Positions 31,129 through 42,880 are shown, counted from the first letter of the stretch. The stretch is 64,000 nt of DNA from Magnetococcales bacterium WMHbinv6 (GCA_002753135.1 PDZV01000014.1:26447-90446); one strand, 5' to 3'. The notes: a model not told the origin generated them from the letters alone. A program made the numbers and translations.

Positions 31129-31989
31129 TCATAGAGCTTCAAACCATGCTGTATCAATGCTGATACGTTCGACGCGTTCGGTTTTTACACCAAGCTCCAA
31201 CTCCTTCAATTTTTCTGCAAGTTCAATGCCATCAATGAGGTCAATTGGTGGCGCACCGTCTCTGGTTGCTTCCTTTACGGCAGGAGTAGTGAAAGTGCCT
31301 GTTGTAATGAGTAATCCCTTGTCAGCACGGCCAACCATCGCACCGCGAAAATCACGGACCTCAGCGGCAGAAACTGAGTTTTTGTAACGCTTGCATTGAA
31401 AATAAACATGAAAGCTCATAAGACCATGGATACGGGCAATACCCTTTCCATCAATTCCTCCATCGCCTGTGCGGCCTGTCACCTCGACATGAATAAAGCC
31501 TGATTCGCGCAGGACTCGCTGAATCAATCGTTCAAAACCTGCTGGTTCAAGTTTTTGAGTGAGAACAACGGAAAGTTTGTCTTTCCACCCATCCTCTTCA
31601 GATAATTCCCGTACAGTATCGATAGACGCACCTTGTTTCGGCGCGTCTTGCCTGTCAATCTTGTCGAGGGCGCGGACAAAACGAACGATTTCATCAGAAT
31701 CGACGGTTTCAAATGTCTTAGCTTTCTCTGTCAGAGACCAAACACCACGTCTTGAATTTTCAACCAATCCGAATTTTTTTAAATACGTTCGCGCCCAAGC
31801 GAGACGATACCCGATTTCCGTTTGCATGCCCCTGTTTGGATCATGGAGTTGGGCCAGAAGTTTTTCTGATAATCCGATCAACTCCACGGTCTTGGTGAAA
31901 ATCTCCTTAACAGACCCTGAACCACCAAGTTCCCGTAGTGCCGCGAGAAGCGGATTCATCAGATTGTCATAGGTTGGGAGCTTATTCAT
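31129..31989 (-). CDS. mrr: Mrr-type restriction endonuclease
   Basis: A 286-residue type IV restriction enzyme that cleaves modified DNA. The N-terminal winged-helix domain begins LPTYDNLMNPLLAALRELGG, the usual Mrr start. The C-terminal PD-(D/E)XK domain shows E153 (GFERLIQRVL), D180 (GDGGIDGKG) and Q198-C199-K200 (FQCKRYK). ATG 31989 is preferred over GTG 31998. The gene is visibly more A/T-rich than its neighbours, a sign of transfer, and lies beside the Rpn gene and REP-like repeats. Confidence 0.93.
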   Translation of the reverse strand: MNKLPTYDNLMNPLLAALRELGGSGSVKEIFTKTVELIGLSEKLLAQLHDPNRGMQTEIGYRLAWARTYLKKFGLVENSRRGVWSLTEKAKTFETVDSDEIVRFVRALDKIDRQDAPKQGASIDTVRELSEEDGWKDKLSVVLTQKLEPAGFERLIQRVLRESGFIHVEVTGRTGDGGIDGKGIARIHGLMSFHVYFQCKRYKNSVSAAEVRDFRGAMVGRADKGLLITTGTFTTPAVKEATRDGAPPIDLIDGIELAEKLKELELGVKTERVERISIDTAWFEAL

Positions 31990-32140
31990 AGGTATCACAT
32001 TGATTGATTGTTAATGCAAAATTCCGGTGGCACCCTGCTGAATTTGAAAGACAAAAACGAACTCCACCCGTGACAACGTGGCCTCAATGGCGCGTTGCAA
32101 TATTATCAACAGCCCGTTGATCCTGGCGCTTTTCCAAGGC

Positions 32141-33124
32141 TTATTGAATCCCCATCTCCTTGGAAACGCGGCTCAGCCAATCGTTTTTCTGGGTGAAGTT
32201 GACCAGTTTTTCCTGTTTGATCAGTTCGCGGGCGATCCATTCGCTGGAGCCGAGGCCGTCGATCAGGCCGAGTTTTACCGCCTCTTCGCCGGTCCAGATC
32301 AACCCTTCAAACAGATCTGCCTGCTCGTTTTTTAGTCGGTCGCCGCGTCCTTTGCGGACGGCTTCGATAAACTGCTGGTGGATTTTGTTCAGCACACTTT
32401 GCATATGCTCTTTTTCGCTGCTGTCTACCGGTCCGAACGGATTGAGGAAGGCTTTGTGTTTGCCGGAGGTGAGCAGGCGGCTCTCCACGCCCAGTTTGTT
32501 CAAGGTCTCCTGAAAGCCAAATCCTTGCAGAATTACACCGATGGAGCCGACCAGGCTGGCTTGGTCGGCATAGATCAATGGGGCGGCGGCGGCTACATAA
32601 TAGCCGCCGGAGGCGCAGAGATCTTCCAGGGCGGCGTAAAAGGGTTTGTTTGGAAAACGGTGCCGCAGGCGCAGCATCTCGTCATAGACTTGACCGGCCT
32701 GGACCGGGCTGCCGCCCGGACTGTTGATGCGCACGATCACCCCGGCACTGTTGGGATCTGCAAAGGCTTTGCTCAACCCCTTGATGATATTTTCTGCACT
32801 GGTGTTGGTGGTGGCCATGATCGGGCCGCGAATATCAACCACGGCGGTAAATTTTTTGTGCGGCATGGTTTTGAGTTCGACATGCCGCCATTGGTCGGCG
32901 GTGCTGATCCCCAACAGGGCCAGAAGATAGAGAACCAAAAAGAGCCGGAACCAGTTTTTGCCGCGACGCACCCGTTTTTGCTCGTTCAAATGTTCGGCCA
33001 TTATCGCCTGCAAGGCGGCCCGCTCTTCCCTTCGGCTGGCCTCGGCCCGTTCCAGCCAGGCCAAAGCGATGGGTTCAACGGAAGCGTGCTGCGCGGCATC
33101 GGATGACTCGGGAGGGGTGAGCAT
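32141..33124 (-). CDS. sppA: Signal peptide peptidase SppA (S49 family)
   Basis: A membrane-bound serine protease that digests cleaved signal peptides. It has 327 residues, the short single-domain form. A cytoplasmic N-terminus (about 60 residues) precedes one membrane helix (LFLVLYLLALLGIS). The catalytic Ser is expected in LCASGGYYVAA and the Lys in LTSGKHKAFLNPFG; SLVGSIGVI is the usual S49 segment. It follows the MerR regulator gene on the same strand by 16 bp, so the two are probably cotranscribed. Confidence 0.95.
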   Translation of the reverse strand: MLTPPESSDAAQHASVEPIALAWLERAEASRREERAALQAIMAEHLNEQKRVRRGKNWFRLFLVLYLLALLGISTADQWRHVELKTMPHKKFTAVVDIRGPIMATTNTSAENIIKGLSKAFADPNSAGVIVRINSPGGSPVQAGQVYDEMLRLRHRFPNKPFYAALEDLCASGGYYVAAAAPLIYADQASLVGSIGVILQGFGFQETLNKLGVESRLLTSGKHKAFLNPFGPVDSSEKEHMQSVLNKIHQQFIEAVRKGRGDRLKNEQADLFEGLIWTGEEAVKLGLIDGLGSSEWIARELIKQEKLVNFTQKNDWLSRVSKEMGIQ

Positions 33125-33140
33125 GGCGAACCCTGAATCG

Positions 33141-33632
33141 TTATGTGTCGGTTGAACGGGCTGCAGGCGGATTGGCGAGACTCTCTTCTGTTGTTTTCAA
33201 ACGGATATAGAGCCGTTGTTTGAGTTGTCCGACATCGTGCCGCAGTTCGTAGACATCGCATTGGCGGCACTCTTGCAGCGTGGTGTCACAAATATTGCTC
33301 TTGTTGGCCCAGCAGGGTGAGTTATGGTCGACGATCACCGGGCAACCGCCTTTGCCGTTGTAGGTGCAGCCCTTGATTTCCCAACAGGGTATCAATGAGA
33401 GCAGATGGCGAATGCCGGCAATGCCGATACCGGCTTTGATCATGCGCCGGATTTCCATCAGCCATTGCACATCCCGTTCGGTAAAATAGCGGGTTCCGGC
33501 ACTGTTTTTGCGCGAAATGAACAATCCTTCCCGTTCGTACATATGAATCGTGCGGATGGAAATGCCCAACCGCTGGGCGACAACCCCGATTTTCATTCCT
33601 TCCGTGGTTTCTGCCCGCTCCGAATGCGACAT
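33141..33632 (-). CDS. MerR-family regulator with C-terminal two-CW cysteine domain
   Basis: A 163-residue regulator. Residues 13-80 are a MerR DNA-binding domain (MKIGVVAQRLGISIRTIHMYE, then GTRYFTERDV). The C-terminal part carries seven cysteines: C83, C89, C97, C107, C115, C122 and C125. Two are followed by Trp (CWEIKGC and CWANKSNIC), and ECRQCDVY closes the set. This is the pattern of a two-CW domain, probably metal or Fe-S binding, here in place of the usual effector domain. ATG 33632 is chosen for AGGAGG just upstream. It lies immediately before sppA and may control it. Confidence 0.85.
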   Translation of the reverse strand: MSHSERAETTEGMKIGVVAQRLGISIRTIHMYEREGLFISRKNSAGTRYFTERDVQWLMEIRRMIKAGIGIAGIRHLLSLIPCWEIKGCTYNGKGGCPVIVDHNSPCWANKSNICDTTLQECRQCDVYELRHDVGQLKQRLYIRLKTTEESLANPPAARSTDT

Positions 33633-33659
33633 GAATCCTCCTTGCGATGCAATCATGTT

Positions 33660-33684
33660 CCCCCGTCGCTGTCGACGACGGGGG
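33660..33684 (-). terminator. Stem-loop after eno
   Basis: A perfect 9-bp stem (CGACGGGGG / CCCCCGTCG with a 7-nt loop) lies between the eno stop and the MerR gene. There is no clear U-run, so it may be a terminator or only a stabilising hairpin. Confidence 0.55.
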
Positions 33685-33703
33685 ATGGTAAGCAATACAC
33701 GCC

Positions 33704-35029
<1,326 letters not shown>

Positions 35030-35082
35030 TCACCCAGGTTCGATAACAACGTCACCACCATCTGGCGGCGTTGCTTCATCGG

Positions 35083-36567
35083 TTAAAAAGACCAGCGCAG
35101 ATCCGGCTTGCGGGCTGCGAGGGTATCATCCAGTCGGCTGCGACCACCGCCGGGTACCGGAATGGCCAGCGGGGCATTACGCAGCAGTTGTGGTTGCTGC
35201 ATGGCCTCCTGGCGAATGGATACCATGGCTTCGACAAAGCGGTCCAAGGTTTCCTTGGCTTCGGTCTCGGTCGGTTCAATGAGCAGACATTCGGGTACCA
35301 GCATGGGAAAATAGACGGTTGGGGCATAAAAGCCATAATCCAGCAGCCGTTTGGCAAAATCCAGGGCAGTAACGCCGAATTGTTTGGCCTCATTTTGCAA
35401 GGTAATAATAAATTCGTGGCTGGCGCGTCGGGCAGGGAAGGCGGTTTGAAAACCGGCCTGTTCCAGACGTGCCTGCAGATAGTTGGCGTTGAGGGTGGCA
35501 AAATCGGCAACGCGGCGCATGCCGTCACCACCGGTCAGGCGCAGATAGGCGTAGGCGCGCAACAACACGCCAATATTACCGCTGAAGGCCGACAGGCGGC
35601 CAATGGTGAGGGGAGACTCCTGTTCCGTGAGCCAATGCAAGCGGCCATCACTCTTTTGTCCCACCATGGGAATCGGCAGAAAGGGGCGCAATCGTTCGGA
35701 AACGCCCACGGGACCAGCCCCCGGACCACCGCCGCCATGCGGGGTGGCAAAGGTTTTGTGGACATTGATATGGATGGCATCAAACCCCATATCGCCGGGA
35801 CGAACACGACCGGCGATGGCGTTAAGGTTGGCCCCGTCGTAATAGAGCAGCCCTCCCGCTTGATGGACCATCTGGGCAATCTGGCTGATGCGTCGCTCAA
35901 AGACGCCGAGTGTGGAAGGATTGGTCAGCATCAACCCTGCCGTCTGCGGTCCGAGGGCGGCAGCAAGGGCCTCCAGGTTTAAATCTCCCTCCGGGTTGGT
36001 GACAATTTCGCGCACGGTAAAGCCGCACAAAGCCGCCGTGGCCGGGTTGGTGCCGTGGGCGGCGTCCGGAATCAACATTTCCGTGCGTTGCCGATCTCCC
36101 TGCTGGCGATGATAGGCGGCGATCATCGCCACCCCGGCATATTCGCCCTGGGCTCCGGCCATCGGGGTCAAGGAGACGGCGGCCATGCCGGTCAGTTGCC
36201 GCAACATCTCCTGCAACTCAAACAGACAGGAGAGTACCCCCTGACCGCTCTGTTCCGAGGCCAGAGGATGGCGTTGCAGAAAGCCGCTTTGCATGGCGAC
36301 CGTGTTGCAGACCCGTGGGTTGTATTTCATGGTGCAGGAGCCCAGCGGGTAAAAATGGGTGTCCACCGAAAAATTTTTCTGCGACAATCGGGTGAAATGG
36401 CGCACCGCCTCCAGTTCAGAAACTTCCGGCAACGGTGCCGCTTTCCGGCGCAGAAAAGGGGCCAGTTCCGGATGCAGGGTTGCGCTCTGTTGGGCCGGTT
36501 CGGGCAAAGGGCTGTGGTGCCGGTTGTGACGTTGCGGGCGGCTGAGTTGCGTGAGTAGCGGTTCCAT
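35083..36567 (-). CDS. gcvPB: Glycine dehydrogenase (decarboxylating) subunit 2
   Basis: The PLP-binding beta subunit of the two-subunit P-protein of the glycine cleavage system, 494 residues. The PLP lysine is K271 in [18 protein letters not shown]. Other conserved stretches are [13 protein letters not shown] and [17 protein letters not shown]. It lies 2 bp after gcvPA, clearly cotranscribed. The T-protein gene is about 14 kb away and no H-protein gene is visible. Confidence 0.97.
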   Translation of the reverse strand: MEPLLTQLSRPQRHNRHHSPLPEPAQQSATLHPELAPFLRRKAAPLPEVSELEAVRHFTRLSQKNFSVDTHFYPLGSCTMKYNPRVCNTVAMQSGFLQRHPLASEQSGQGVLSCLFELQEMLRQLTGMAAVSLTPMAGAQGEYAGVAMIAAYHRQQGDRQRTEMLIPDAAHGTNPATAALCGFTVREIVTNPEGDLNLEALAAALGPQTAGLMLTNPSTLGVFERRISQIAQMVHQAGGLLYYDGANLNAIAGRVRPGDMGFDAIHINVHKTFATPHGGGGPGAGPVGVSERLRPFLPIPMVGQKSDGRLHWLTEQESPLTIGRLSAFSGNIGVLLRAYAYLRLTGGDGMRRVADFATLNANYLQARLEQAGFQTAFPARRASHEFIITLQNEAKQFGVTALDFAKRLLDYGFYAPTVYFPMLVPECLLIEPTETEAKETLDRFVEAMVSIRQEAMQQPQLLRNAPLAIPVPGGGRSRLDDTLAARKPDLRWSF

Positions 36568-36569
36568 GA

Positions 36570-37931
36570 TCAGGACTCCTGGGCCAAAATGGCGCTGAGG
36601 GCTGTGGCCAACTGTTCAATATCGGAGGGGGTGCGCATTTCGGTGGCGCAGAGCAACAGCATGTTCTCCATGCCGGGATAGTAGGGGCCCAGGGCGACGC
36701 CACCAAGAATCTGTTGTTGTTCCAGGGCGGCGAGTACAGCAGGGGCGCTTTTTGGCAGTTGCAGCACGATTTCGTGGAAAAAGGGCCGGTCAAAGTGCAG
36801 TCGCACCCCGGGGATACGCTGCAGGCGGTTGGCCAAGGCCATGGTGTTGCCATGGCAGGCGGCGGCGGTCTGTTGCAAGCCGCTGGGGCCAAGCAGGGTA
36901 AGATACAGGGTGGCGGCGACGGTCATCAACCCCTGGTTGGTGCAGATGTTGGAGGTCGCTTTGGCGCGGCGGATATGCTGTTCGCGGGCCTGCAGGGTGA
37001 GGACAAACCCTTCCGCCTGATCCTTGTCACGGGTGCGCCCGGCGATGCGGCCCGGCATCTGCCGCAACAGGGCTTGTTTGCAACCCATAAAGCCGAAATA
37101 GGGGCCGCCCGAGGAGAGGGGAATGCCCAATGGTTGCCCTTCGCCGCAGGCAATATCAGCCCCGGAGGAGCCCCAACAACCGGGGGGCTGCAATAAACCC
37201 AGGGAGAGGGGATTGACCTGGGCAATCACCAGGGACTGCTGTTGCTGCGCCCAATCGGTCAGCTGATCCGTCTGTTCCAGAATGCCAAAAAAGTTGGGTT
37301 GCGCCAGTACCAGCGCTGCAAAGGAGCCGGCAGGATAGGCGGCCAGGGCGCTGCTGTCGATATGACCATGGCTGCTCAGCGGCAAGGCGGCAATTTCAAT
37401 CCCTTGCCCAGACAGAATGGTGTGCAGCACCTGTCGGTAATGGGGATGAACGCTCTCAGGCAGAAGGATCCGTTTCGGCAGATTGGCTTTGCTGCGTATC
37501 GCCATAAAGACCGCTTCGGCCAGGGCCGTGGCCCCGTCGTAGAGGGAGGCGTTGACCACCTCCATCTGCAGCAGCGCGGCCATCATGCTTTGGTATTCAT
37601 AAAGAACCTGCAGGGTCCCCTGCGAGGCTTCCGCCTGATAGGGGGTATAGGCCGAATAAAATTCACCACGGGTGGCAATCTCCCAGATGGCTGCCGGAAT
37701 ATGATGTTCATAGGCACCCGCGCCGGCAAAACAGAGCATGGTCCGATCCTGCCCGGCCCGTTCGCGCATCAGGCGGGTCAGCCCCATTTCGTTGAGTGGG
37801 GCAGGCAGAGTGAAGCTCTCTTGGCAGAAGAGATCGGCAGGTATTTCTGCAAACAGTTGCTCCATCTGTTCCACACCCAGCAAGGAGAGCATTTCCTGAA
37901 TTTCTTGGGGAGTATGCGGGATAAAGGGCAT
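36570..37931 (-). CDS. gcvPA: Glycine dehydrogenase (decarboxylating) subunit 1
   Basis: The alpha subunit of the two-subunit P-protein, 453 residues. The N-terminus [18 protein letters not shown] and the segments [30 protein letters not shown] and [11 protein letters not shown] are family hallmarks. It starts an operon with gcvPB. The 105-bp region upstream contains no recognisable glycine riboswitch. Confidence 0.97.
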   Translation of the reverse strand: MPFIPHTPQEIQEMLSLLGVEQMEQLFAEIPADLFCQESFTLPAPLNEMGLTRLMRERAGQDRTMLCFAGAGAYEHHIPAAIWEIATRGEFYSAYTPYQAEASQGTLQVLYEYQSMMAALLQMEVVNASLYDGATALAEAVFMAIRSKANLPKRILLPESVHPHYRQVLHTILSGQGIEIAALPLSSHGHIDSSALAAYPAGSFAALVLAQPNFFGILEQTDQLTDWAQQQQSLVIAQVNPLSLGLLQPPGCWGSSGADIACGEGQPLGIPLSSGGPYFGFMGCKQALLRQMPGRIAGRTRDKDQAEGFVLTLQAREQHIRRAKATSNICTNQGLMTVAATLYLTLLGPSGLQQTAAACHGNTMALANRLQRIPGVRLHFDRPFFHEIVLQLPKSAPAVLAALEQQQILGGVALGPYYPGMENMLLLCATEMRTPSDIEQLATALSAILAQES

Positions 37932-38036
37932 GTGCGTGACCGTTGTTAATGTAATTTAAGAAAAACGCTATTGTTTTCAGTCTACTCTCTTCTTGCGGCG
38001 GAGCCAAGCGGCGACGTTGATCTGTTGCTGTCGGGC

Positions 38037-40976
38037 TTAAGGGGATGTTGGCAACCAGCGTTGCAGTGCCGAGCGAATTTCACGCCAGGAGACGGGTTTG
38101 GCCAGATAGTCATCCATGCCGGCGGCCAGACATTTTTCCCGATCATCGCGCATGGCAAAGGCGGTCAGGGCAACGACAGGGGTATGTCTTTCCAGGCTCT
38201 CTTCCATGTTGCGCAGGTGGCGACAGACGGTATAGCCATCCATGACCGGCATCTGACAATCCATGAATACCAGGTCGTAGCGATTTTGTGCCAGATGTTC
38301 GATGGCTTGTTGACCGTCATGGGCAAAGCTGATTTCCAGCGGCCACCGTTTCAACATGCCTTGCAGCACGGCGCGATTGATCGGGTCATCTTCCACAACC
38401 AGAATGTGGGCATTGCGGCTGAACGGCAGAGGGGTGTTGCTGTTTTCTTCCGTTGACGACAACAATACGGGGGGTTCGCACAGTTGGCAGGGCAATACCA
38501 GCCGGAAGGTGGAACCGGACTGCAGCTGGCTTTCCACTTCGATATGTCCGCCCATCAATTGGGTCAATTGTTGGGTAATGGCCAGCCCCAAACCGGTACC
38601 GCCATATTGTCGGGTCGTGCTGGTTTCGGCCTGTTCATAGGAACGGAAGATGCGGTCAAATTGGTCAGCTGCGATGCCGATGCCGGTATCACGTACTTCG
38701 CAGATCAATTGCGACGGCATGCCAGAGAGCAGCAGCGGTTGTGCGCGCAGGGTGATTTCTCCTTGCGGGGTAAACTTGATGGCATTGGCCAGCAGATTGA
38801 CCAATATCTGCCGCAATCGGGTCGGATCGCCGAGAATCCAGGTTGGCAAGGCCGGATCTTGCTGCAGGAAAAACTGCAGCTTGTTTTTTGCCGCCAGTTG
38901 CCGGAAAAGGGTAGCGATATCCTGCAGCAGCACAGGCAGATTGAACGGGATATGTTCCAGTTGCAGCTTTTCCGCCTCAATTTTGGAATAGTCGAGCAGA
39001 TCGTTGATAATGTGCAACAGGGAACGCCCAGAACTGAGGATGGCCAGGCTGTATTCCCGTCCGTTGTCAGGCAATTCCAGATCGACCAACAGTTCGGCCA
39101 TGCCCAGAATGCCGTTAAGGGGGGTACGGATTTCGTGGCTCATGGAGGCCAGAAAGATGCTTTTGCTGCGGTTGGCCGCTTCCGCCTCTTGCCGTGCCTG
39201 CAGCAGTTGGGTTTCATACTGTTTTTGCTGAGTGATGTCGGCAAAATTCCACACCCGCCCGATACGGGCGCCCTGTTGCAGCAGGGGGAGCGAATAGCAC
39301 TCGATCAGACGACCGTCCTTGCAAGGCAGGAGGGTATGGTCATCTCCGCTTGGTTGATAGGAGGGTGCCAGTTTGTTGGCAAAAAGGTGCTGTTGGGTCA
39401 ACTGGCCATTAATCAGCTGATTCCATAGACCGGGATTGCCGGGCAGAGTGGTGTCTGCAGGAAAATGAAAGAGTTGCATAAAATGGTGATTGGAATGGGT
39501 AATCGTTCCGTCACAGCCGACGGCCAGGATGCCGTCATGGGTGGACTCCAGCGTTGCCCGCAGCAATTCACGCCCTTTGGCCAATTCGGCATTTTTTGCT
39601 TGCAGATCCAGAGTGCGTTCCTGAACCTTGTGTTCCAATTCGCTGTTGGTGCGCAAAATGGTTTCGCGTTCCCGTTGGATGGCCAGCTCTTTTTCCCGCC
39701 GCAGCTGATTGATATGGTCTGCCAAAGCCAAAGAGAGCAGAGCCGCTTCCAGAACGCTGCCGATGCGCCCACTCCACAGGGTCAACAGAGAGGTGGGCAG
39801 GTATCCCATATAGCGGGACCAGTTGGTGATCGCCCCGGCCAGAAAAACGCTCCAGGCAATCGAGGCAAAGATGGCCTTGCGATCTTTCTGCCACAGTAAC
39901 CATAGGCTGCTGCACAAAATCAGCAAAAAGAGAAAAAAACTAATATAAAATGTCAGTTGCAGCCCTTGGGCTCGCCACTCGGACAGTGACAACAGGATGG
40001 CCATGGGCATCAAAGCCATGAACAACAGCGTCAGCCGGTTCAACAGGGGAGCCTTGCGTGGCAGATCCAGGAAAATGCGGGTAAATTGTGGTCCCAAAAT
40101 GACGGCAATTTGCGTCATCATGGTTGGAAAATGGTCGGTCATCCATAAAGAGTTTGCATAAAAATAGCGATGCCCCGCCCCGCTCATCGCCCAGCCGGAA
40201 ATCAGGAAGACCGTCAGATAGAGAACATACCAGAAATATTCTCGTAGGCGGGTTGAGATGAAGATGAATAGATTATAAACGATGATAAAGGCCAGCGTGC
40301 CAAGATAACAGCCAAGCAGAATACCGTAACGATCCCGATGCGAGGCAAAAGAGTCTTGGTCCCAGAGCAGAAGCTCGGTGTCGATGGCTCCTCCCTCTGC
40401 AAAGGCATAGCGAAGAACAAGCAGGCTTTTCTCTTGGGCTGGTGTTGCCAGAGGGACAATGGGGGTTTCAAAGGCAATTGGGCGGTTTTGCCAAGGACGA
40501 TGGTCGCCAAGTTGCCAGGATTCGATGTGCTTTCCTTCTCGGATATGGTGGATATCCAGATAGTCGATCAGGGGATGAAAGGCATGCAATAGCCATTGTA
40601 TCGTCTGCGCGCTTGGATTATGCACCTCCAGCACAACCCACCACGCCGATGAGGAGATGCCCCGGCTGCTGATGCTGCCTATCGGCTGAAACCATTTGAT
40701 TGTATTGGGTTCCAGGATATCCGCCAAGGTCATGGAACGGCTGGGATCTTCCAGGATGCGGATATGGCGGGTTGCCGATAGGCCATCCAGAAGGGGTGTC
40801 AAGAGGATGGGGTGCAGGGTATTGTCAGCATAAGAACGGGGAGGAGCGACCAAAAACAGAAGAAAAAGAACGGCAACGCCGACCATGGATAACGATCGCC
40901 GTGCAGGCCGGGAAGGCGCAGACCAATGCAGCGTCCGGTTGTTGGCAAAGGGTAGAGATACCCACGATACGTTCAT
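38037..40976 (-). CDS. 7TMR-DISM hybrid histidine kinase with PAS and REC
   Basis: A 979-residue membrane kinase. A signal sequence (about 30-50) is followed by a periplasmic 7TMR-DISM extracellular domain (to about 215), then seven membrane helices (about 218-425). A coiled-coil/PAS region follows (about 430-590). HisKA has H614 (ASMSHEIRTPLNGILG), and the HATPase domain has DTGIGI and GTGLGLAI. The C-terminal receiver has D906 (LVFMDCQMPVMDGY). The 7TMR-DISM domain often binds carbohydrate-like ligands, but the ligand here is unknown. The gene is alone, with no partner output regulator nearby. Confidence 0.93.
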   Translation of the reverse strand: MNVSWVSLPFANNRTLHWSAPSRPARRSLSMVGVAVLFLLFLVAPPRSYADNTLHPILLTPLLDGLSATRHIRILEDPSRSMTLADILEPNTIKWFQPIGSISSRGISSSAWWVVLEVHNPSAQTIQWLLHAFHPLIDYLDIHHIREGKHIESWQLGDHRPWQNRPIAFETPIVPLATPAQEKSLLVLRYAFAEGGAIDTELLLWDQDSFASHRDRYGILLGCYLGTLAFIIVYNLFIFISTRLREYFWYVLYLTVFLISGWAMSGAGHRYFYANSLWMTDHFPTMMTQIAVILGPQFTRIFLDLPRKAPLLNRLTLLFMALMPMAILLSLSEWRAQGLQLTFYISFFLFLLILCSSLWLLWQKDRKAIFASIAWSVFLAGAITNWSRYMGYLPTSLLTLWSGRIGSVLEAALLSLALADHINQLRREKELAIQRERETILRTNSELEHKVQERTLDLQAKNAELAKGRELLRATLESTHDGILAVGCDGTITHSNHHFMQLFHFPADTTLPGNPGLWNQLINGQLTQQHLFANKLAPSYQPSGDDHTLLPCKDGRLIECYSLPLLQQGARIGRVWNFADITQQKQYETQLLQARQEAEAANRSKSIFLASMSHEIRTPLNGILGMAELLVDLELPDNGREYSLAILSSGRSLLHIINDLLDYSKIEAEKLQLEHIPFNLPVLLQDIATLFRQLAAKNKLQFFLQQDPALPTWILGDPTRLRQILVNLLANAIKFTPQGEITLRAQPLLLSGMPSQLICEVRDTGIGIAADQFDRIFRSYEQAETSTTRQYGGTGLGLAITQQLTQLMGGHIEVESQLQSGSTFRLVLPCQLCEPPVLLSSTEENSNTPLPFSRNAHILVVEDDPINRAVLQGMLKRWPLEISFAHDGQQAIEHLAQNRYDLVFMDCQMPVMDGYTVCRHLRNMEESLERHTPVVALTAFAMRDDREKCLAAGMDDYLAKPVSWREIRSALQRWLPTSP

Positions 40977-41184
40977 ACCAAACCTGTTAAGACGGATTGG
41001 ACAATAATTTCCCTCGGCACAAGATAAACGAACAGCCTGCCTTTGCGCCAGGAGTCCCTATTGCTATAGATCAAATTTTCGCTGGTGCCTTGCGTTAACC
41101 TAACAGGTCGGGCTGGAAACGAAATCCACTCGTGAACTGTCCAAACATGGTCAGCGAGGTCTGCTGCCATGGCTGGTGTTCGCG

Positions 41185-41210
41185 CCATTCTGGTGGCATT
41201 ACCAGAATGG
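41185..41210. terminator. Stem-loop beside the small coiled-coil gene
   Basis: A perfect 10-bp inverted repeat (CCATTCTGGT / ACCAGAATGG) with a 6-nt loop, followed rightward by a T-rich stretch. It lies just past the 3' end of the gene at 41220-41510 and may limit transcription in either direction. Confidence 0.55.
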
Positions 41211-41219
41211 TTTGTTTGC

Positions 41220-41510
41220 TCAATGCGGGAAGAAGGATTTGAGAATCAGGGCGATGATGCCGCCGAAACAGGCGGTCATACCCCGCTTGAGAGGGGCAAT
41301 TTCGGCAGCAATACGCAGTTCAAGCTCTTTGATGTCGCGTTTCAGTTCGGTTTTGACCATCTCAAGATCGTGTTTGGTAGCCACCTCATCCAGATTGGAT
41401 TTTTGTACCTCTTGAATGGCAGCTGCCATCCCTCTGGCCTGGGGTTCGTCAAAACCGGAGGCTTTGAGCGTTTCCACCAACTTCAGTGTGTCAAAAGTGA
41501 TGGTGGTCAT
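41220..41510 (-). CDS. Small coiled-coil membrane-anchored protein (DUF1640-like)
   Basis: A 96-residue protein. The N-terminal region (TFDTLKLVETLKASGFDEPQA) and the following helix resemble DUF1640/CCDC90-type proteins. A charged coiled coil (about 40-75) leads to a C-terminal hydrophobic segment (about 79-93) that could anchor it in the membrane. ATG 41510 is preferred over 41531 since it has GGAG upstream. Similar proteins are frequent and of unknown function. The family link is a resemblance only. Confidence 0.65.
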   Translation of the reverse strand: MTTITFDTLKLVETLKASGFDEPQARGMAAAIQEVQKSNLDEVATKHDLEMVKTELKRDIKELELRIAAEIAPLKRGMTACFGGIIALILKSFFPH

Positions 41511-41935
41511 GATCGGACTCCAGTGGAACATTGACTGGCTTCAGAGTAGCAGGAATCTGCCTGCAACATCAACAAGAAAAGGTCAGCTGTCGGCAGCAAA
41601 TGAATTGTCCGGTCATGTGGTACATGGTTTGTCCGGTTTCAAATGGGGCAAGGAGGTGAGCGAGGCGGTGCTTCTCTCTGATGAGGTACAAATCCTGCCT
41701 TCAGATCTGGTCATGGCAACACTGGAGAGTCTGGCCCATTCATACCCCAGGTCGGCGTCCTGGTGGATATGTGCGATTGCCCTGCCAAATTTTCTCTCTG
41801 CCATTGCCATCCTGGAGGATGTGGTGTATCGTGCCCAGGTTTTGGCGCTTGCCTGTCCGGTATGGTAGATGGCTGTACCGGTCTTTTGCTGTTTCCGCTA
41901 GGCAAGCAGGAGTCAACACACTCTGGATAAACACG
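41511..41935. other. 425-bp region without a supported gene
   Basis: Lies between the DUF1640-like gene and prs. Open frames run on both strands (roughly 41613-41868) but none has a convincing start, ribosome-binding site or recognisable product. It may contain a decayed gene plus the prs promoter. Confidence 0.4.
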
Positions 41936-42880
41936 ATGTCTATTGAAAAAATGAAAATATTTGCCGGTACCTCCAATCCGGAGTTGGGACGGCGAATTGC
42001 GGAATATCTTTCGGTTGTGTTGGCGCATGTGACCATCCGGCGTTTTTCGGATGGGGAAATTTTTGTCCAGATTGATGAAAATGTCCGGGGCCGGGATGTT
42101 TTTGTGATTCAATCCACCTCATCCCCTGCCAACGACCACTTGATGGAATTGTTGATCATGGTGGATGCCTTGCGGCGGGCCTCGGCAGGACGGATCACGG
42201 CGGTCATTCCCTATTTTGGCTATTCGCGGCAGGATCGCAAAGAGGCCGGTCGGACACCGATCACCGCCAAACTGGTTGCCGATCTGCTGGATGCGGCAGG
42301 GGTCAGTCGGGTGTTGACCTTGGATCTGCACGCCGGGCAAATTCAGGGATTTTTCAATATGCCGGTGGATAATATTTACGCAACACCGGTCTTGTTGGGT
42401 GCGGTGCGGCGGCAGGGGTTCAACAACGCCATGGTGATTTCACCGGATGTCGGCGGGGTGGTGCGGGCCCGCTCCTATGCCAAACGGTTGGATGTGGATC
42501 TGGCCATCATCGACAAACGCCGTCCGGCAGCCAACGTCGCCGCTGTCCATCATATTATCGGTGAGGTGGAAGGCAAAGAGTGTATTCTGGTCGATGACAT
42601 GGTCGATACGGCGGGAACCCTGGTCAAGGCTGCCGAAGCGTTGATGGAGCGGGGGGCCCGTTCGGTGTCTGCTGTCTGTACCCACGGTGTCTTATCGGGC
42701 CCGGCGGTAGAGCGAATTGAAAATTCGATCCTGGAACAGGTCCTGGTCACCGACACCATTGCCCAGCCTGCGGCAGCGGCAGAGAGCAGCAAAATTAAAT
42801 ATCATACCGTCTCCGGACTGTTGGGCGAGGCCATTCGCCGCATCAGCGACGAAGAGTCGGTCAGCTCCTTGTTTGTATAG
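41936..42880 (+). CDS. prs: Ribose-phosphate pyrophosphokinase
   Basis: Makes PRPP from ribose-5-phosphate and ATP for nucleotide, His and Trp synthesis. With ATG 41936 it has 314 residues, the usual length; an open frame continues upstream but lacks conserved sequence. Signatures are [22 protein letters not shown], the ATP-binding [21 protein letters not shown], and the PRPP loop [13 protein letters not shown]. It starts the prs-rplY-pth-ychF set conserved in many proteobacteria. Confidence 0.98.
   Translation: MSIEKMKIFAGTSNPELGRRIAEYLSVVLAHVTIRRFSDGEIFVQIDENVRGRDVFVIQSTSSPANDHLMELLIMVDALRRASAGRITAVIPYFGYSRQDRKEAGRTPITAKLVADLLDAAGVSRVLTLDLHAGQIQGFFNMPVDNIYATPVLLGAVRRQGFNNAMVISPDVGGVVRARSYAKRLDVDLAIIDKRRPAANVAAVHHIIGEVEGKECILVDDMVDTAGTLVKAAEALMERGARSVSAVCTHGVLSGPAVERIENSILEQVLVTDTIAQPAAAAESSKIKYHTVSGLLGEAIRRISDEESVSSLFV

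Noticed and set aside
37932..38036. A possible glycine riboswitch upstream of gcvPA.
   Set aside because: Only 105 bp, with no tandem-aptamer-like conserved blocks.
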